The notes under the pieces: generated by a model
What the model saw: the letters and a program-made list of their open reading frames with translations, nothing else
Database searches by the model: none
Told to the model about the DNA's origin: nothing
Shown: piece by piece, positions 17,191-26,206 of the stretch
Layout of the letters: every line of letters starts with the position of its first letter
Position numbering within the stretch: position 1 is the first letter of the stretch
Source: JBAVQS01 sp049694275
GTDB taxonomy: Bacteria > Chloroflexota > Anaerolineae > UBA4142 > SHND01
Direction of reading: 5' to 3'
DNA: 64,000 nucleotides
Assembly (NCBI GenBank): GCA_049694275.1
Contig: JBAVQS010000145.1
Span: 1-64,000 of the forward strand
Position numbers and translations under genes: made by a program

Positions 17191-18447
17191 TTATTGCGCG
17201 GCCGGGACAGCAAATATCAGCGGTATAGTTAGATGAGGCCAGTCCGAGGCATGGCGCAGCAACGTGAGATGTTCCGCATCGACAGTCCACAGCCCGTATG
17301 CGCGCACTAACAAATCCCCAGCGGTTGCAGGCAATAGATACAGTTCGCGCCCATCAACGCTCGAAACCATGCCATCCGCAGCTGCGGGCAAAGGCAACGT
17401 GGTAATCACACGCCAAGAGTCTGTTGAAACTGCCCAGAGCCGATCCTCCCAAGCGATATAAACCCGGTCTCCTCGTATTCCCGTGCTCAAATAGACGCGC
17501 CCACCTCGTCCGCACGTCCCCTGCGGCACATTGACCTGCTCGCCGAGAGGCACACGACGAATGAGCGCGCCGCTGGATGAATCCCACTGATAGAGCACGA
17601 GATCATTCGGGTTTTCACCAAAGCATCCTACGTTCCCGGCTGGATAGAGTCCATAGAGGGTGCGCCCGTCCAAGGCCAGCGCAAGGGCGGAAGGCTGATT
17701 ATCAGGGGCTGGTATTCTCCAAATCGGCGCAAGCGTTTCGGCGTTCAGCGCAATGAGTTCGCCGCCACAATTAATATAGAGACGCGGATGACCGGGATGC
17801 CCGACCAATTGTATTGGCGGAATCGCATTCGCGCACGATAAGGCGTCGAGTGGATTTCTCGCCAACATTTGCATATTGGCCGTATCAAATACGGTTGCCC
17901 ACGCTCGGTTCTGGCCATAACTGAAATGCTGAACGAGCAGCCAGCGTCCATCACCTGAAAGAGACAACGGGTTGCCGCCGAGGAGCAACGCCATTTCAGG
18001 GACAGGAATGTGCACAATCGGTTGCCAAGTGGTTGTGTCCAGCACGCGCAGCTCGCCAGCCTGACCTTCTCCATCGAGTAGATACACGCGGCGGCCGTCG
18101 GGCGCCGCCGCGAGTCCTGGCTGCTGCGCCATAAGCGGTATCTCATGCAGAGCATGTCCACTCGCGGGATCGACGACAGTGACATGATAGCTATCAAAAC
18201 TCAAGAGATAGAGCCAGGTACTCGCACCGCCCGCACGCTCGACAACATTTGCCGTAGGCAGAGAGACAGACTGCGATGAAACAGCTGGAGTCAAGTTCGA
18301 AGCCGGAGTCGCCGTCGGGACAAGCATGACTGGGGAAGATATCGTAAGGACGGGGGATTGGACTGCCTTTTGCTCGCTACCCGACAGTGCACAGCCAATA
18401 GTCAAAAGGGCGAGAAGCAACAGACTTACCGTCAAGATAAGACGCAC
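17191..18447 (-). CDS. Beta-propeller lipoprotein (YncE-like)
   Basis: A 418-residue secreted lipoprotein: signal peptide MRLILTVSLLLLALLTIG with lipid-attachment Cys19, a Ser/Pro/Thr-rich linker, then repeated four-strand blades of the YVTN/YncE type (for example WLYLLSFDSYHVTVVDPASG, AAAPDGRRVYLLDG, LSGDGRWLLV, ALALDGRTLYGLYP). Propellers of this kind act as binding scaffolds; no catalytic motif is visible and the ligand is unknown. The start is a GTG at 18447 with GAGGAG four bases upstream. Convergent with phnE and separated from clpC by a terminator. Confidence 0.75.
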   Translation of the reverse strand: MRLILTVSLLLLALLTIGCALSGSEQKAVQSPVLTISSPVMLVPTATPASNLTPAVSSQSVSLPTANVVERAGGASTWLYLLSFDSYHVTVVDPASGHALHEIPLMAQQPGLAAAPDGRRVYLLDGEGQAGELRVLDTTTWQPIVHIPVPEMALLLGGNPLSLSGDGRWLLVQHFSYGQNRAWATVFDTANMQMLARNPLDALSCANAIPPIQLVGHPGHPRLYINCGGELIALNAETLAPIWRIPAPDNQPSALALALDGRTLYGLYPAGNVGCFGENPNDLVLYQWDSSSGALIRRVPLGEQVNVPQGTCGRGGRVYLSTGIRGDRVYIAWEDRLWAVSTDSWRVITTLPLPAAADGMVSSVDGRELYLLPATAGDLLVRAYGLWTVDAEHLTLLRHASDWPHLTIPLIFAVPAAQ

Positions 18448-18475
18448 GGATCTCCTCTAGACTGCATGCTTTTGA

Positions 18476-18512
18476 AAAGAGATGCTGGAGGAAACCCCTC
18501 CAGCATCTCTTT
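18476..18512 (-). terminator. Terminator of clpC
   Basis: A 16-bp perfect inverted repeat (18476-18491 and 18497-18512) with a 5-nt loop; on the minus strand it ends in TCTCTTTTC. It touches the clpC stop codon (18511-18513). Confidence 0.8.
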
Positions 18513-21012
18513 AAATCATCTGTGCCGGCGCCGTCGGAGGTGATATGACGGTTGGCATCTCGATGCCCGCCGGTTCCTGCCGGCGAAATATAAGACTATC
18601 AGGCGCTTCAAAATCGACAACGATCCGGTCACCCGGCTTGAACTCGCCTTGAAGCAGCTTGCGGGATAGGGGCGATTCGACCTTGCGTTGCAAGGTCCGC
18701 CGCAACGGGCGCGCGCCGAACTGGGGATCATAACCGATATCGGCCAGGTAATCGCGCGCCCGATCGGTCAACTCAATGGTGATCGATTGCTCCTTGAGCC
18801 GTCCGGCGATCTCTTGCATCTGCAAATCCACAATCGCTTTGATCTCTGGCCGGGTCAGGATGTGGAACAGAATAATCTCGTCGATGCGATTGAGGAACTC
18901 GGGTCGGAATTCGCGCTTGAGCGACTCTTCGACATCGGACCATTCCCGCTCCAGCGGCGGTCTCTCATCCTTGGATTTGTGAAAGCCGAGCACACCCCCC
19001 TTGGCCGCATACTCGGTCCCAATGTTCGAGGTCATGATGACGACCGAGTTGCGAAAGTCAACCACATGGCCTTGCCCATCCGTGAGTCGCCCGTCCTCCA
19101 GCACCTGGAGCAGCGCGTTCCAGATCTCGGGGTGCGCCTTTTCAATCTCGTCAAAGAGAATAACCTGATACGGACGGCGGCGCACAGCCTCGGTGAGCTG
19201 GCCGCCCTCTTCATAGCCCACATAGCCGGGCGGCGCACCGATGAGACGAGACACCGTATGACGTTCACGGTATTCGCTCATGTCGACCCGAAAGAGCGCA
19301 TCCTCGTCGTCAAAGAGAAATTCGGCCAGTGCGCGCGCCAGCGCCGTCTTGCCCACGCCAGTTGGTCCGAGAAAGATAAATGAGCCGATCGGCCGCCGTG
19401 GATCGGCAAGCCCGGAACGCGAACGGCGAATGGCATCAGAAATCGCACGGATCGCCTCATCCTGCCCGACAATGCGTCGGTGCAACCCGCTTTCCATATT
19501 CAAAAGCTTTTCGGCCTCGGTCTGGAGCATCCGACTTACCGGAATTCCGGTCCAGTTGCTAACGACCTCGCTGATATCCTCGCGATCGACGATCTCATCC
19601 AGCCCCTGCTCCTTTTGCCAGGTGGAGCGGGCCTTGTCGAACTCTGCCTCAAGCTTGATTCGCTCGGCACGCGCTTCGGCGGCGCGTTCGTAACGCCGCG
19701 CGCTCCATGCCGCCTCTTCATCTGATTGCAACTGGCGAACACGCGCGCGCATCGCCTTGAGCTCGGGGGGCATGGAATAGATTGCCACGCGCAGCTTGGC
19801 CGCGGCTTCGTCCATCAGGTCAATGGCCTTGTCGGGTAGAAACCGATCGACCACGTACCGCTGCGACAGCTTGGCCGCCGCCTCAACCGCTCCATCGTCG
19901 ATTTTGACCTGATGATGCGCCTCATACCGCGCGCGCAACCCGAGTAACATGCTGATGGTCTCTTCGACCGACGGCTCGTCCACAAAGATCGGTGAAAAGC
20001 GACGTTCCAGCGCCGGGTCCTTTTCGATATGGTTGCGATACTCGTCCAGCGTCGTCGCGCCGATGCACTGCAATTCGCCGCGCGCCAGGGCCGGCTTCAT
20101 CATGTTCGAAGCGTCGATTGCGCCCATTGCCGCGCCTGCGCCGACAACGGTATGCAATTCATCGATAAAGAGAATGATTTCACCCTTGGCATTCTGTATC
20201 TCTTCAAGGGCTGCCTTGAGACGCTCTTCAAACTCGCCCCGAAAGCGTGAACCGGCGACCATCGCCCCCAGGTCCAACTGGACCACCTTTTTGGTCATCA
20301 GCGGTTCCGGGACGTCGCCCGCCACAATCTTTTGCGCCAACCCCTCCACAATGGCCGATTTGCCAACACCCGGCTCGCCAATCAACACCGGATTGTTCTT
20401 GGTGCGCCGTGAAAGAACCTGGATGAGCCGCAGAATCTCAGTATCCCGACCAATGACCGGATCGAGTTTTCCCTCGCGGGCGAGCAAGGTGAGATCTCGC
20501 GAATACCGCTCTAACATTCGATAACGCGTCTCGGCATTCGGGTCTGTTACCCGGTGTCCCCCGCGCACCTCCGTCAGGGTCGCATAAATCCGGTCACGCG
20601 TGACGCCGAAATCAGTGAGTACCCGCCCAGACGCCCCCTCGCGGTCCGCCGCAAGCGCAAGCAAAAGATGCTCCGTAGAGACATAATCATCCTTGAGCCG
20701 GCTTGCCTCTTCATTAGCCGTATCGACCAGGCGCTTGACACGCGGCGTCACGTAAACCTGCGCCTGCCCACCACCATACGGATAATAGGTCTTGGGGCTG
20801 GCTTGTAGAATCTCATCCACCCGTTGGCGCAACAGATCGGCGTCCACGGTCAGGCGTTCCAGAACACTTTGCACCGCGCCGCCGGTCTGCTCCAAAAGCG
20901 CAAGGAGCAAGTGTTCTGCATCCAATTGGGAATGACGATAACGCTGTAAAATCTCGTGGGCGCGCGCAAAGGCATCCTGTGCCCGTTCCGTAAAACGATC
21001 AAACCGCATCAT
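18511..21012 (-). CDS. clpC: ClpC-type AAA+ unfoldase
   Basis: An 833-residue Hsp100 ATPase that unfolds proteins and feeds them to ClpP. Order: N-terminal double Clp_N repeat (about 1-145, FTERAQDAFARAHEIL), first AAA module with GEPGVGKSAIVEGLA and FIDELHTVVGAG, a short middle coiled coil (about 400-460), second AAA module with GPTGVGKTALARALA and ILFDEIEKAHPE, then a C-terminal ClpB_D2-small domain. The LGF in AKGGVLGFHKSKD matches the ClpP-docking loop position, and the short middle domain favours ClpC over ClpB. Two adjacent ATGs at the start are both possible. Promoter at 21037-21065; no CIRCE element was seen. Confidence 0.92.
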   Translation of the reverse strand: MMRFDRFTERAQDAFARAHEILQRYRHSQLDAEHLLLALLEQTGGAVQSVLERLTVDADLLRQRVDEILQASPKTYYPYGGGQAQVYVTPRVKRLVDTANEEASRLKDDYVSTEHLLLALAADREGASGRVLTDFGVTRDRIYATLTEVRGGHRVTDPNAETRYRMLERYSRDLTLLAREGKLDPVIGRDTEILRLIQVLSRRTKNNPVLIGEPGVGKSAIVEGLAQKIVAGDVPEPLMTKKVVQLDLGAMVAGSRFRGEFEERLKAALEEIQNAKGEIILFIDELHTVVGAGAAMGAIDASNMMKPALARGELQCIGATTLDEYRNHIEKDPALERRFSPIFVDEPSVEETISMLLGLRARYEAHHQVKIDDGAVEAAAKLSQRYVVDRFLPDKAIDLMDEAAAKLRVAIYSMPPELKAMRARVRQLQSDEEAAWSARRYERAAEARAERIKLEAEFDKARSTWQKEQGLDEIVDREDISEVVSNWTGIPVSRMLQTEAEKLLNMESGLHRRIVGQDEAIRAISDAIRRSRSGLADPRRPIGSFIFLGPTGVGKTALARALAEFLFDDEDALFRVDMSEYRERHTVSRLIGAPPGYVGYEEGGQLTEAVRRRPYQVILFDEIEKAHPEIWNALLQVLEDGRLTDGQGHVVDFRNSVVIMTSNIGTEYAAKGGVLGFHKSKDERPPLEREWSDVEESLKREFRPEFLNRIDEIILFHILTRPEIKAIVDLQMQEIAGRLKEQSITIELTDRARDYLADIGYDPQFGARPLRRTLQRKVESPLSRKLLQGEFKPGDRIVVDFEAPDSLIFRRQEPAGIEMPTVISPPTAPAQMI

Positions 21013-21036
21013 GCGAGCAACACCTCATGTGCAAAC

Positions 21037-21065
21037 ATTATAACCCGAACGAAAAACACCGTCAA
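21037..21065 (-). promoter_or_regulatory. clpC promoter
   Basis: Minus-strand TTGACG (21060-21065), 17-bp spacer, TATAAT (21037-21042), about 24 bases before the clpC start codon. Confidence 0.7.
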
Positions 21066-21146
21066 TGAACCCTCCGGGCCATTCATGGCAAAAGCTTTCT
21101 GACTCCATGTGCCATTACCGTTCTTGCTTTTCTAGCATTGGACGAT

Positions 21147-21175
21147 TTGAACTATGGGGAATTGTCACATATAAT
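21147..21175 (+). promoter_or_regulatory. Promoter of the CinA-like gene
   Basis: TTGAAC (21147-21152), 17-bp spacer, TATAAT (21170-21175). The start of transcription near 21182 leaves only about 9 nt before the ATG at 21191, which supports that ATG over the upstream one at 21065. Confidence 0.7.
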
Positions 21176-21190
21176 CCCGCTCACAGTATC

Positions 21191-21700
21191 ATGGCAATCA
21201 ACCCTCTTGACACACTCGACGCTTCGCTCGCATCCCAGGTCGGCGAATTGCTACGCGCCCGGCAAATGAAACTTGCAACTGCCGAATCCTGCACAGGGGG
21301 GTTGCTCGGGGACCTCATCACCTCTGTTCCCGGAAGCTCCGACTATTACGTGGGCGGAGTCATCGCCTATGCTTATCAAGCCAAAACGGCCCTTTTAGAC
21401 ATCCCTCAGAAATTTCTCCTCCAGTATGGCGCAGTGAGTCAAGAGACCGCGCGCGCCATGGCACGTGGCGTCCGCGAGCGGTTGAATGCGGATATCGCCG
21501 TTTCGCTCACCGGCATTCTCGGGCCGGGAGGCGGAATGCCGAACAAACCGGTCGGACTCGTTTTTATCGCGCTGCTTGCCCCTGGGCTAGACCGGTGCGA
21601 GCATTTTATTTGGAACGAAACCCGCAGACAAAACAAGCTGGCGAGCGCTAATGCCGCGCTTACCCTGCTCCTTGACTATTTGGGAGGGTTAGCAAGTTAA
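21191..21700 (+). CDS. pncC: CinA C-terminal-type amidase (nicotinamide-nucleotide amidase)
   Basis: A 169-residue stand-alone CinA_C protein. The family deamidates nicotinamide mononucleotide to nicotinic acid mononucleotide in pyridine-nucleotide salvage. Visible motifs: TAESCTGGLLGDLIT, PGSSDYYVGGVIAYA, YGAVSQETARAMA and SLTGILGPGGG. The loop is usually SxTGxAGP, so LGPGGG is slightly off-consensus. A longer reading from 21065 would add 42 residues without family resemblance, and the promoter lies inside that stretch, so 21191 is used. Followed by uppP on the same strand, 71 bases on. Confidence 0.88.
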   Translation: MAINPLDTLDASLASQVGELLRARQMKLATAESCTGGLLGDLITSVPGSSDYYVGGVIAYAYQAKTALLDIPQKFLLQYGAVSQETARAMARGVRERLNADIAVSLTGILGPGGGMPNKPVGLVFIALLAPGLDRCEHFIWNETRRQNKLASANAALTLLLDYLGGLAS

Positions 21701-21771
21701 AAGGCTAGATACACGTCTCCTCGAAACTGCTTTCCTAGCTTGCCAACCTCTTTTCCCATCACCCGACAGCT

Positions 21772-22635
21772 ATGCTTTATATTCAAGCGCTTATCCTGGG
21801 CATCATTCAAGGCCTCACCGAATTTATCCCGATCTCAAGTTCGGCGCATCTGATTATCGTCCCCTGGTTATTTGGATGGAACGATCCCGTTCTCGACAGT
21901 CTGCCGTTTGATGTATCACTACACCTCGGCACGCTCCTAGCCGTTCTCTTGTTTTTCGCCGAGGACTGGGCGCGACTGATCCGCGGTTTCGTCGCAAGCA
22001 TTGTCGAACGAAAGATCGGCGACAATCCAGACCGACGACTGGCCTGGCTCCTGGCCCTCGCCACCATTCCCGGCGCTATTGCCGGGGTACTTGGCGAAAC
22101 CAAAATCGAAGAACTGTTTCATCAAGCCGGCGCCCAGCCCAAACCGGTCGCGATGATTGCGATGGCAATCATTATCGCCCTGCTCGGGTTGGCGCTCTAT
22201 ATCGCCGAGCGGCTCGCACGCCACTTGCGAGGCATAGACCAACTCGCCCTGAAGGATAGCATAATCATTGGCCTGGCACAGGCCTTTGCTATCTTTCCCG
22301 GCGTCTCCCGGTCTGGGAGCACCATCACCGCCGGTCTGGCCCTGGGGCTGGAACGGCCCACAGCCGCGCGCTTTTCCTTTCTCCTTTCGGGACCAATCAT
22401 TGCCGGCGCCGGGTTGAAAAGCCTTTATGATATATTCAAGGAATTTAGCGCAGGCAGCCTCCCGCCGGGTTCATTGATTCTGTTTCCCATCGGATTTGTT
22501 GCTGCCGCCGTGAGCGGGTACCTGACCATTCGATTTCTCTTGCGCTATTTGCAGTCGAACTCGACCGATCTCTTTGTTTATTACCGTTGGGCGCTCGCCC
22601 TTTTGATTATCGTTATCGCTCTGGTTCGCGGATGA
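21772..22635 (+). CDS. uppP: Undecaprenyl-diphosphatase (BacA/UppP)
   Basis: A 287-residue integral membrane phosphatase that recycles the lipid carrier undecaprenyl diphosphate for peptidoglycan and polysaccharide synthesis and gives bacitracin tolerance. Both signature regions are clear: GLTEFIPISSSAHL near the N terminus and FPGVSRSGSTITAGL in the middle, with about eight hydrophobic helices. Length is normal for the family. Its presence indicates that the organism cycles undecaprenyl carriers. Seven bases separate its stop from the next gene, so the two are likely co-transcribed. Confidence 0.93.
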   Translation: MLYIQALILGIIQGLTEFIPISSSAHLIIVPWLFGWNDPVLDSLPFDVSLHLGTLLAVLLFFAEDWARLIRGFVASIVERKIGDNPDRRLAWLLALATIPGAIAGVLGETKIEELFHQAGAQPKPVAMIAMAIIIALLGLALYIAERLARHLRGIDQLALKDSIIIGLAQAFAIFPGVSRSGSTITAGLALGLERPTAARFSFLLSGPIIAGAGLKSLYDIFKEFSAGSLPPGSLILFPIGFVAAAVSGYLTIRFLLRYLQSNSTDLFVYYRWALALLIIVIALVRG

Positions 22636-22642
22636 ACCAATC

Positions 22643-23491
22643 ATGATTCGGCGCATGCCCAGCCTCCTTGCCGCTGTTCTCTTTTTGGTCGTCCTGCCCG
22701 CCTGTCATGCGACGCTCACCCCACCCCACCCTCCGGTAACCATCCGAGTGGGCGGGGCCGATGCAATGCAGACGCTCGCACACGACCTGGCAACCGCGTA
22801 TCATCAAACCCATCCTTATGCAACCATCAATATCCAGCCAAGCAACAGCGACAACGCGCTAAGGCAAATGTCCCTTGGCGGGCTCGACCTTGCGTTTATC
22901 TCCCGCCATGTGCAGGCAGACGAGATCACTCATCGTCCAGCCCGTATTGTCGAGATCGCGCGAGATGGAATCGTGCTGGTTGTTCATCCATCCAACCCGC
23001 TAACCGCCCTCTCGCGCCAGCAAATCAGTCAGGTCTATGCCGGCGATATTATCAACTGGAATGACCTGAAGGTTAGTCCGACAGGAGATAGCAGCCCTAT
23101 TCAGGTCTTGAGCCGCGAAGGAGGGTCCGGGACACGCAGCACATTTGAAGCATTGCTCATGACCGGCCTCCGCGTCACGCCGACCGCACTCGTCCAATCC
23201 AGCGAGCGCGACATCTTGAGCTATATCGCGACGCATCCTAACGCCATCGGCTATATCTCTTTTAGCAATATGCCAACCAACCTACAGCTTCATCTGTTGA
23301 ACATTGACGGTATTGCTCCCACCCTGGAAACTATTCAGTCCGGTAGTTATCCCTTGATGCAATCCCTCTACCTTGCCATCCCCAACGATATTGGGAACGA
23401 TACCTCTGATTTTGTTGATTTCATCCAATCTCCGCAAGGACAAACCGTCATTGCAACCCGCGCGGCGCCACCCCAACCCCTCCCCCAATGA
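22643..23491 (+). CDS. PstS-like substrate-binding lipoprotein
   Basis: A 282-residue PBP-like protein with a lipoprotein signal: hydrophobic stretch LLAAVLFLVVLPAC with the lipidated Cys at about 21. The mature part has ADAMQTLAHDLATAY, QMSLGGLDLAFISRHVQ, LSRQQISQVYAGDIINW and VLSREGGSGTRSTFEALL, the last being the phosphate-loop region of PstS (SGT). Family members bind phosphate for the Pst transporter, but no pstCAB follows, so it may serve as a sensor or a partner of a distant transporter. ATG at 22643 is 7 bases after the uppP stop; an ATG at 22655 also fits. Confidence 0.8.
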   Translation: MIRRMPSLLAAVLFLVVLPACHATLTPPHPPVTIRVGGADAMQTLAHDLATAYHQTHPYATINIQPSNSDNALRQMSLGGLDLAFISRHVQADEITHRPARIVEIARDGIVLVVHPSNPLTALSRQQISQVYAGDIINWNDLKVSPTGDSSPIQVLSREGGSGTRSTFEALLMTGLRVTPTALVQSSERDILSYIATHPNAIGYISFSNMPTNLQLHLLNIDGIAPTLETIQSGSYPLMQSLYLAIPNDIGNDTSDFVDFIQSPQGQTVIATRAAPPQPLPQ

Positions 23492-23553
23492 CCCGACTAA
23501 AAACAGCCAGGGGGCCGATGGAGGTCGGAATATAACTATCACAGCCCATGAAA

Positions 23554-23631
23554 GCACTCCCTCTGGCATATAGATACGCACGAAAGGCGGAAATCGTAAA
23601 GAAAGAGCATGATTCGCCCAAAGGGAGTGCA
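23554..23631 (+). other. Stem pairing over the ribosome site of the small ORF
   Basis: GCACTCCCT near 23554 can pair with AGGGAGTGC near 23623-23631, a 9-bp stem that covers the GGAG ribosome site of the 40-codon ORF at 23636. Apart from this, that ORF, the hairpin at 23848 and a promoter, I see nothing in 23492-23929. Confidence 0.35.
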
Positions 23632-23635
23632 CAAG

Positions 23636-23758
23636 ATGATAACTTTCGTTTTACAGGTCGCGGCATTGGCAATGATCGTACGGTTACTGCCCCCTGTGCA
23701 GAAACTGGCAACGCAAAAGATCTATGATCCAGCCGACACGCCCCAGGTTCGAAAATAA
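23636..23758 (+). CDS. Possible 40-residue single-span membrane protein
   Basis: A short frame starting with ATG preceded at normal spacing by GGGAG. The product begins MITFVLQVAALAMIVRLLPP, one hydrophobic helix followed by a polar tail with several lysines and an ending in VRK. No family is recognised. It lies between a stem-forming leader and the strong hairpin at 23848-23880, which would make a tidy small transcription unit, but no promoter is obvious and no homologue can be checked here. Overlapping readings on both strands are also open, so coding is uncertain. Confidence 0.4.
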   Translation: MITFVLQVAALAMIVRLLPPVQKLATQKIYDPADTPQVRK

Positions 23759-23847
23759 CGCTTCGTTGACTGCTCCGATTGGATAGATGGTCTGCGATTA
23801 TCGCGAGACCACCAAAAGTATTCCGGTCGGCGCTATTTTTACCGGCG

Positions 23848-23880
23848 CATATCACCCGCAGCATTGCTGCGGGTGATATG
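23848..23880 (+). terminator. Strong hairpin after the small ORF
   Basis: A 15-bp perfect stem (23848-23862 and 23866-23880) with a 3-nt loop, followed by TATTAA and no long T-run. Likely an end-of-transcript structure upstream of the histidine kinase promoter. Confidence 0.55.
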
Positions 23881-23891
23881 TATTAAGGCGT

Positions 23892-23920
23892 TTGCGCAAA
23901 CCAGCTAGATTTGCTAGAAT
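23892..23920 (+). promoter_or_regulatory. Promoter of the histidine kinase operon
   Basis: TTGCGC (23892-23897), 17-bp spacer, TAGAAT (23915-23920), 28 bases before the kinase ATG. Confidence 0.5.
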
Positions 23921-23947
23921 TTCAGGCGGTTGCGAGTTAGGGGAGTT

Positions 23948-26161
23948 ATGAGAAGGACTCGTATCACCGCTATTCAAATCGAAACAGCACTCCGCTGGTT
24001 CCTCTACGGGGTACTGTTGGTCGTTGCACTTTTTTCGCTTGTATTTCCATCCACCCCGCTCACCGCCGGCGCGGCGCTCCTTATTCTTGCGCTGGGCCTC
24101 ATCGAGCCAGCGCTCATGTTTTTGACTCCAGGCAGCACCTGGATCAATCGACGCCTCGTCCTATCATTCCTCGACCTGTTCACTGCCAGTAGCCTCTATT
24201 TACTTACAGGTGGGCGGAACGGCGTCGGCCTGGTACTGCTCTTTAGCGTCGTCGCATTAGCTGCCACACGCCTTCTGATCGAAAATACCCTGATCCTGGC
24301 CACGATTGGCAGTCTTATCTTTTCGCTGGATTTAATCTTCTCCGCCCAGGGTCCGGCATTTGGTCCCAATCTCTGGGCGTTGGGCGTCAATCTCATCTTG
24401 AGCTATGCCATTGCGCTCATCATCCATTTTGCCGTCACCGGCCAGCGCGAGGCCGAGATGCGCCGGCAACAGGAATCTGCGCTTGCCGACGCGAGGAGAA
24501 TGCTCGACCAGCAACAAATGCTGGTCGAGCTAAGCCGTGAGATCACCGACACAGCCTCGCTCGACGCCATTCTTCAAATCGTTCTTCGGACAATTCAAAA
24601 CTTTATCCCTTTCAAAGGGGGCTCGGTTGCCCTGATTGATGCAAACAATCATTTATTTGTAGCGGTTTCTGTGCCACCGGTTGATCGCGCGGTCCGTGAA
24701 CTGAGGCTCAAGGCAGGCGAAGGAATCACCGGCTGGATTGCCGAAAACCAGCAACCGTATTACGCGCCTGATCTGGATCAAGAGACGCGAGTCCAGCCCT
24801 CCTTCCGCAATATCGGCGCCAATGCCAACATGAAATCTTTCCTTGGCGTCCCCCTCATCACACGCGGCCGCTGTATTGGCGTTCTCCAGGTCGACAGTGC
24901 GCTTCCCCATGCCTTTACCGAAGAGCATCAACGCCTCTTGCAAGCTGTTGCCGCCCAGGTTGCCGGCGCTATCGAAAATGCGCAGCTTTACGCCGAATTG
25001 CGGCGTAATATCGAGCAGCTCTATACCCTGCACCAAATCGGCCAGGCTATTGGGGCCAGCCTCTCGCCTGACGAGGTTTTCCGCGTCTTTGATCTGGATG
25101 TCGAACATCTTTGCGGGGCTGAGGCATCAGTCATTTCAAAATGGAATACGGCAGGGAACAATCTCGTCATCCAGAACCTGAATGGGGCTCCTGATCTCTT
25201 GCGATCACGTGTGCAACCAGAGGTCAAACAACAGGTGGACAAGATCACGCGCAGCGGTCAAGCGAATAGCCTGGTCATCGACTTGCCAGAAACTGCAGGC
25301 GGCAAGCTGTACGGCCAGCTTGCCCCATTGATCGTCCGAGGGCGTCTCCTTGGACTGGCTGAAATCTATTCTCACGCTCCCAGCATCCTCTCTCAGGAAT
25401 CGTCCAATATCTTTTTGACCCTCGCCGCCCAGCTAGCCGTGAGCATGGAAAATGCGCACCTCTACAGTGAGTTGAAAAAGCGCGAGCAGCAACTGGCTAA
25501 TTTTGTCGGGCGCCTGTTTCAAGCCGAAGAGGGGGAGCGCCGACGTCTCGCCTATGATATTCACGATGGGCTTGCCCAATTGATCGTCAGCGCCGATATG
25601 CACCTGAACAATTTTGCATCGATGCGCGGCGAGGACCCGGAGCTGGCCGAACACCAGCTTGACAAAGGGCTCCAGCGACTCAAGGCGTCATTGACCGAGG
25701 CACGGCGCGTCGTCTCAGAGCTGCGCCCTTCCACCCTCGACGATTTTGGACTGGTCAATACCCTCCGCCGCTATGTGGAACAACTGGCCAAGGAACAGGG
25801 CTGGGATTATTCGTTCGAGGATAACCTCGGCGAGATCCGGCTTCACTCGACCATCGAGAACGGGGCCTATCGAATCGTACAGGAAGCATTGAGTAATATT
25901 CGCAAATACTCCCAGACGCAGCGCGTCGAGGTCGAAATGATGCAGGACCAAGACCATCTTCATATCCGCATCCAGGACTGGGGCCAGGGCTTTGATCTGG
26001 AAGAAGCACGCCAGCGCGAGGGACACTTTGGACTAAGCAGTATGGAGGAACGGGCACGACTTCTCGGCGGCGACTTTGAAATCGAATCCCGTCCTGGCGA
26101 AGGCGCCCGTATCAACGTCAACCTGCCCTGCTATCAGGCAATTCCTACCGTCCGTGGATAG
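23948..26161 (+). CDS. GAF-domain sensor histidine kinase (NarL/HisKA_3 type)
   Basis: A 737-residue membrane sensor kinase. About five N-terminal hydrophobic helices (10-160), a short coiled coil, then two GAF sensor domains (roughly 195-340 and 365-510), a HisKA_3 dimerisation helix with the phosphoacceptor His in LAYDIHDGLAQ, and a HATPase domain with IVQEALSNIRKYS, DWGQGFD and HFGLSSMEERA. It passes phosphate to the NarL-type regulator encoded 45 bases downstream. ATG at 23948 is used although AGGGGAG lies only 2 bases upstream; TTG at 23930 is the alternative start. Confidence 0.9.
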   Translation: MRRTRITAIQIETALRWFLYGVLLVVALFSLVFPSTPLTAGAALLILALGLIEPALMFLTPGSTWINRRLVLSFLDLFTASSLYLLTGGRNGVGLVLLFSVVALAATRLLIENTLILATIGSLIFSLDLIFSAQGPAFGPNLWALGVNLILSYAIALIIHFAVTGQREAEMRRQQESALADARRMLDQQQMLVELSREITDTASLDAILQIVLRTIQNFIPFKGGSVALIDANNHLFVAVSVPPVDRAVRELRLKAGEGITGWIAENQQPYYAPDLDQETRVQPSFRNIGANANMKSFLGVPLITRGRCIGVLQVDSALPHAFTEEHQRLLQAVAAQVAGAIENAQLYAELRRNIEQLYTLHQIGQAIGASLSPDEVFRVFDLDVEHLCGAEASVISKWNTAGNNLVIQNLNGAPDLLRSRVQPEVKQQVDKITRSGQANSLVIDLPETAGGKLYGQLAPLIVRGRLLGLAEIYSHAPSILSQESSNIFLTLAAQLAVSMENAHLYSELKKREQQLANFVGRLFQAEEGERRRLAYDIHDGLAQLIVSADMHLNNFASMRGEDPELAEHQLDKGLQRLKASLTEARRVVSELRPSTLDDFGLVNTLRRYVEQLAKEQGWDYSFEDNLGEIRLHSTIENGAYRIVQEALSNIRKYSQTQRVEVEMMQDQDHLHIRIQDWGQGFDLEEARQREGHFGLSSMEERARLLGGDFEIESRPGEGARINVNLPCYQAIPTVRG

Positions 26162-26206
26162 AACCAACATGCCAACGCCACTCTATATTCTTGCGAGGAA
26201 AACGTA

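Noticed and set aside
23548..23720. Second short frame overlapping the 40-residue ORF
   Set aside because: It starts at 23548 in another frame without a ribosome site and reads as low-complexity polar residues.
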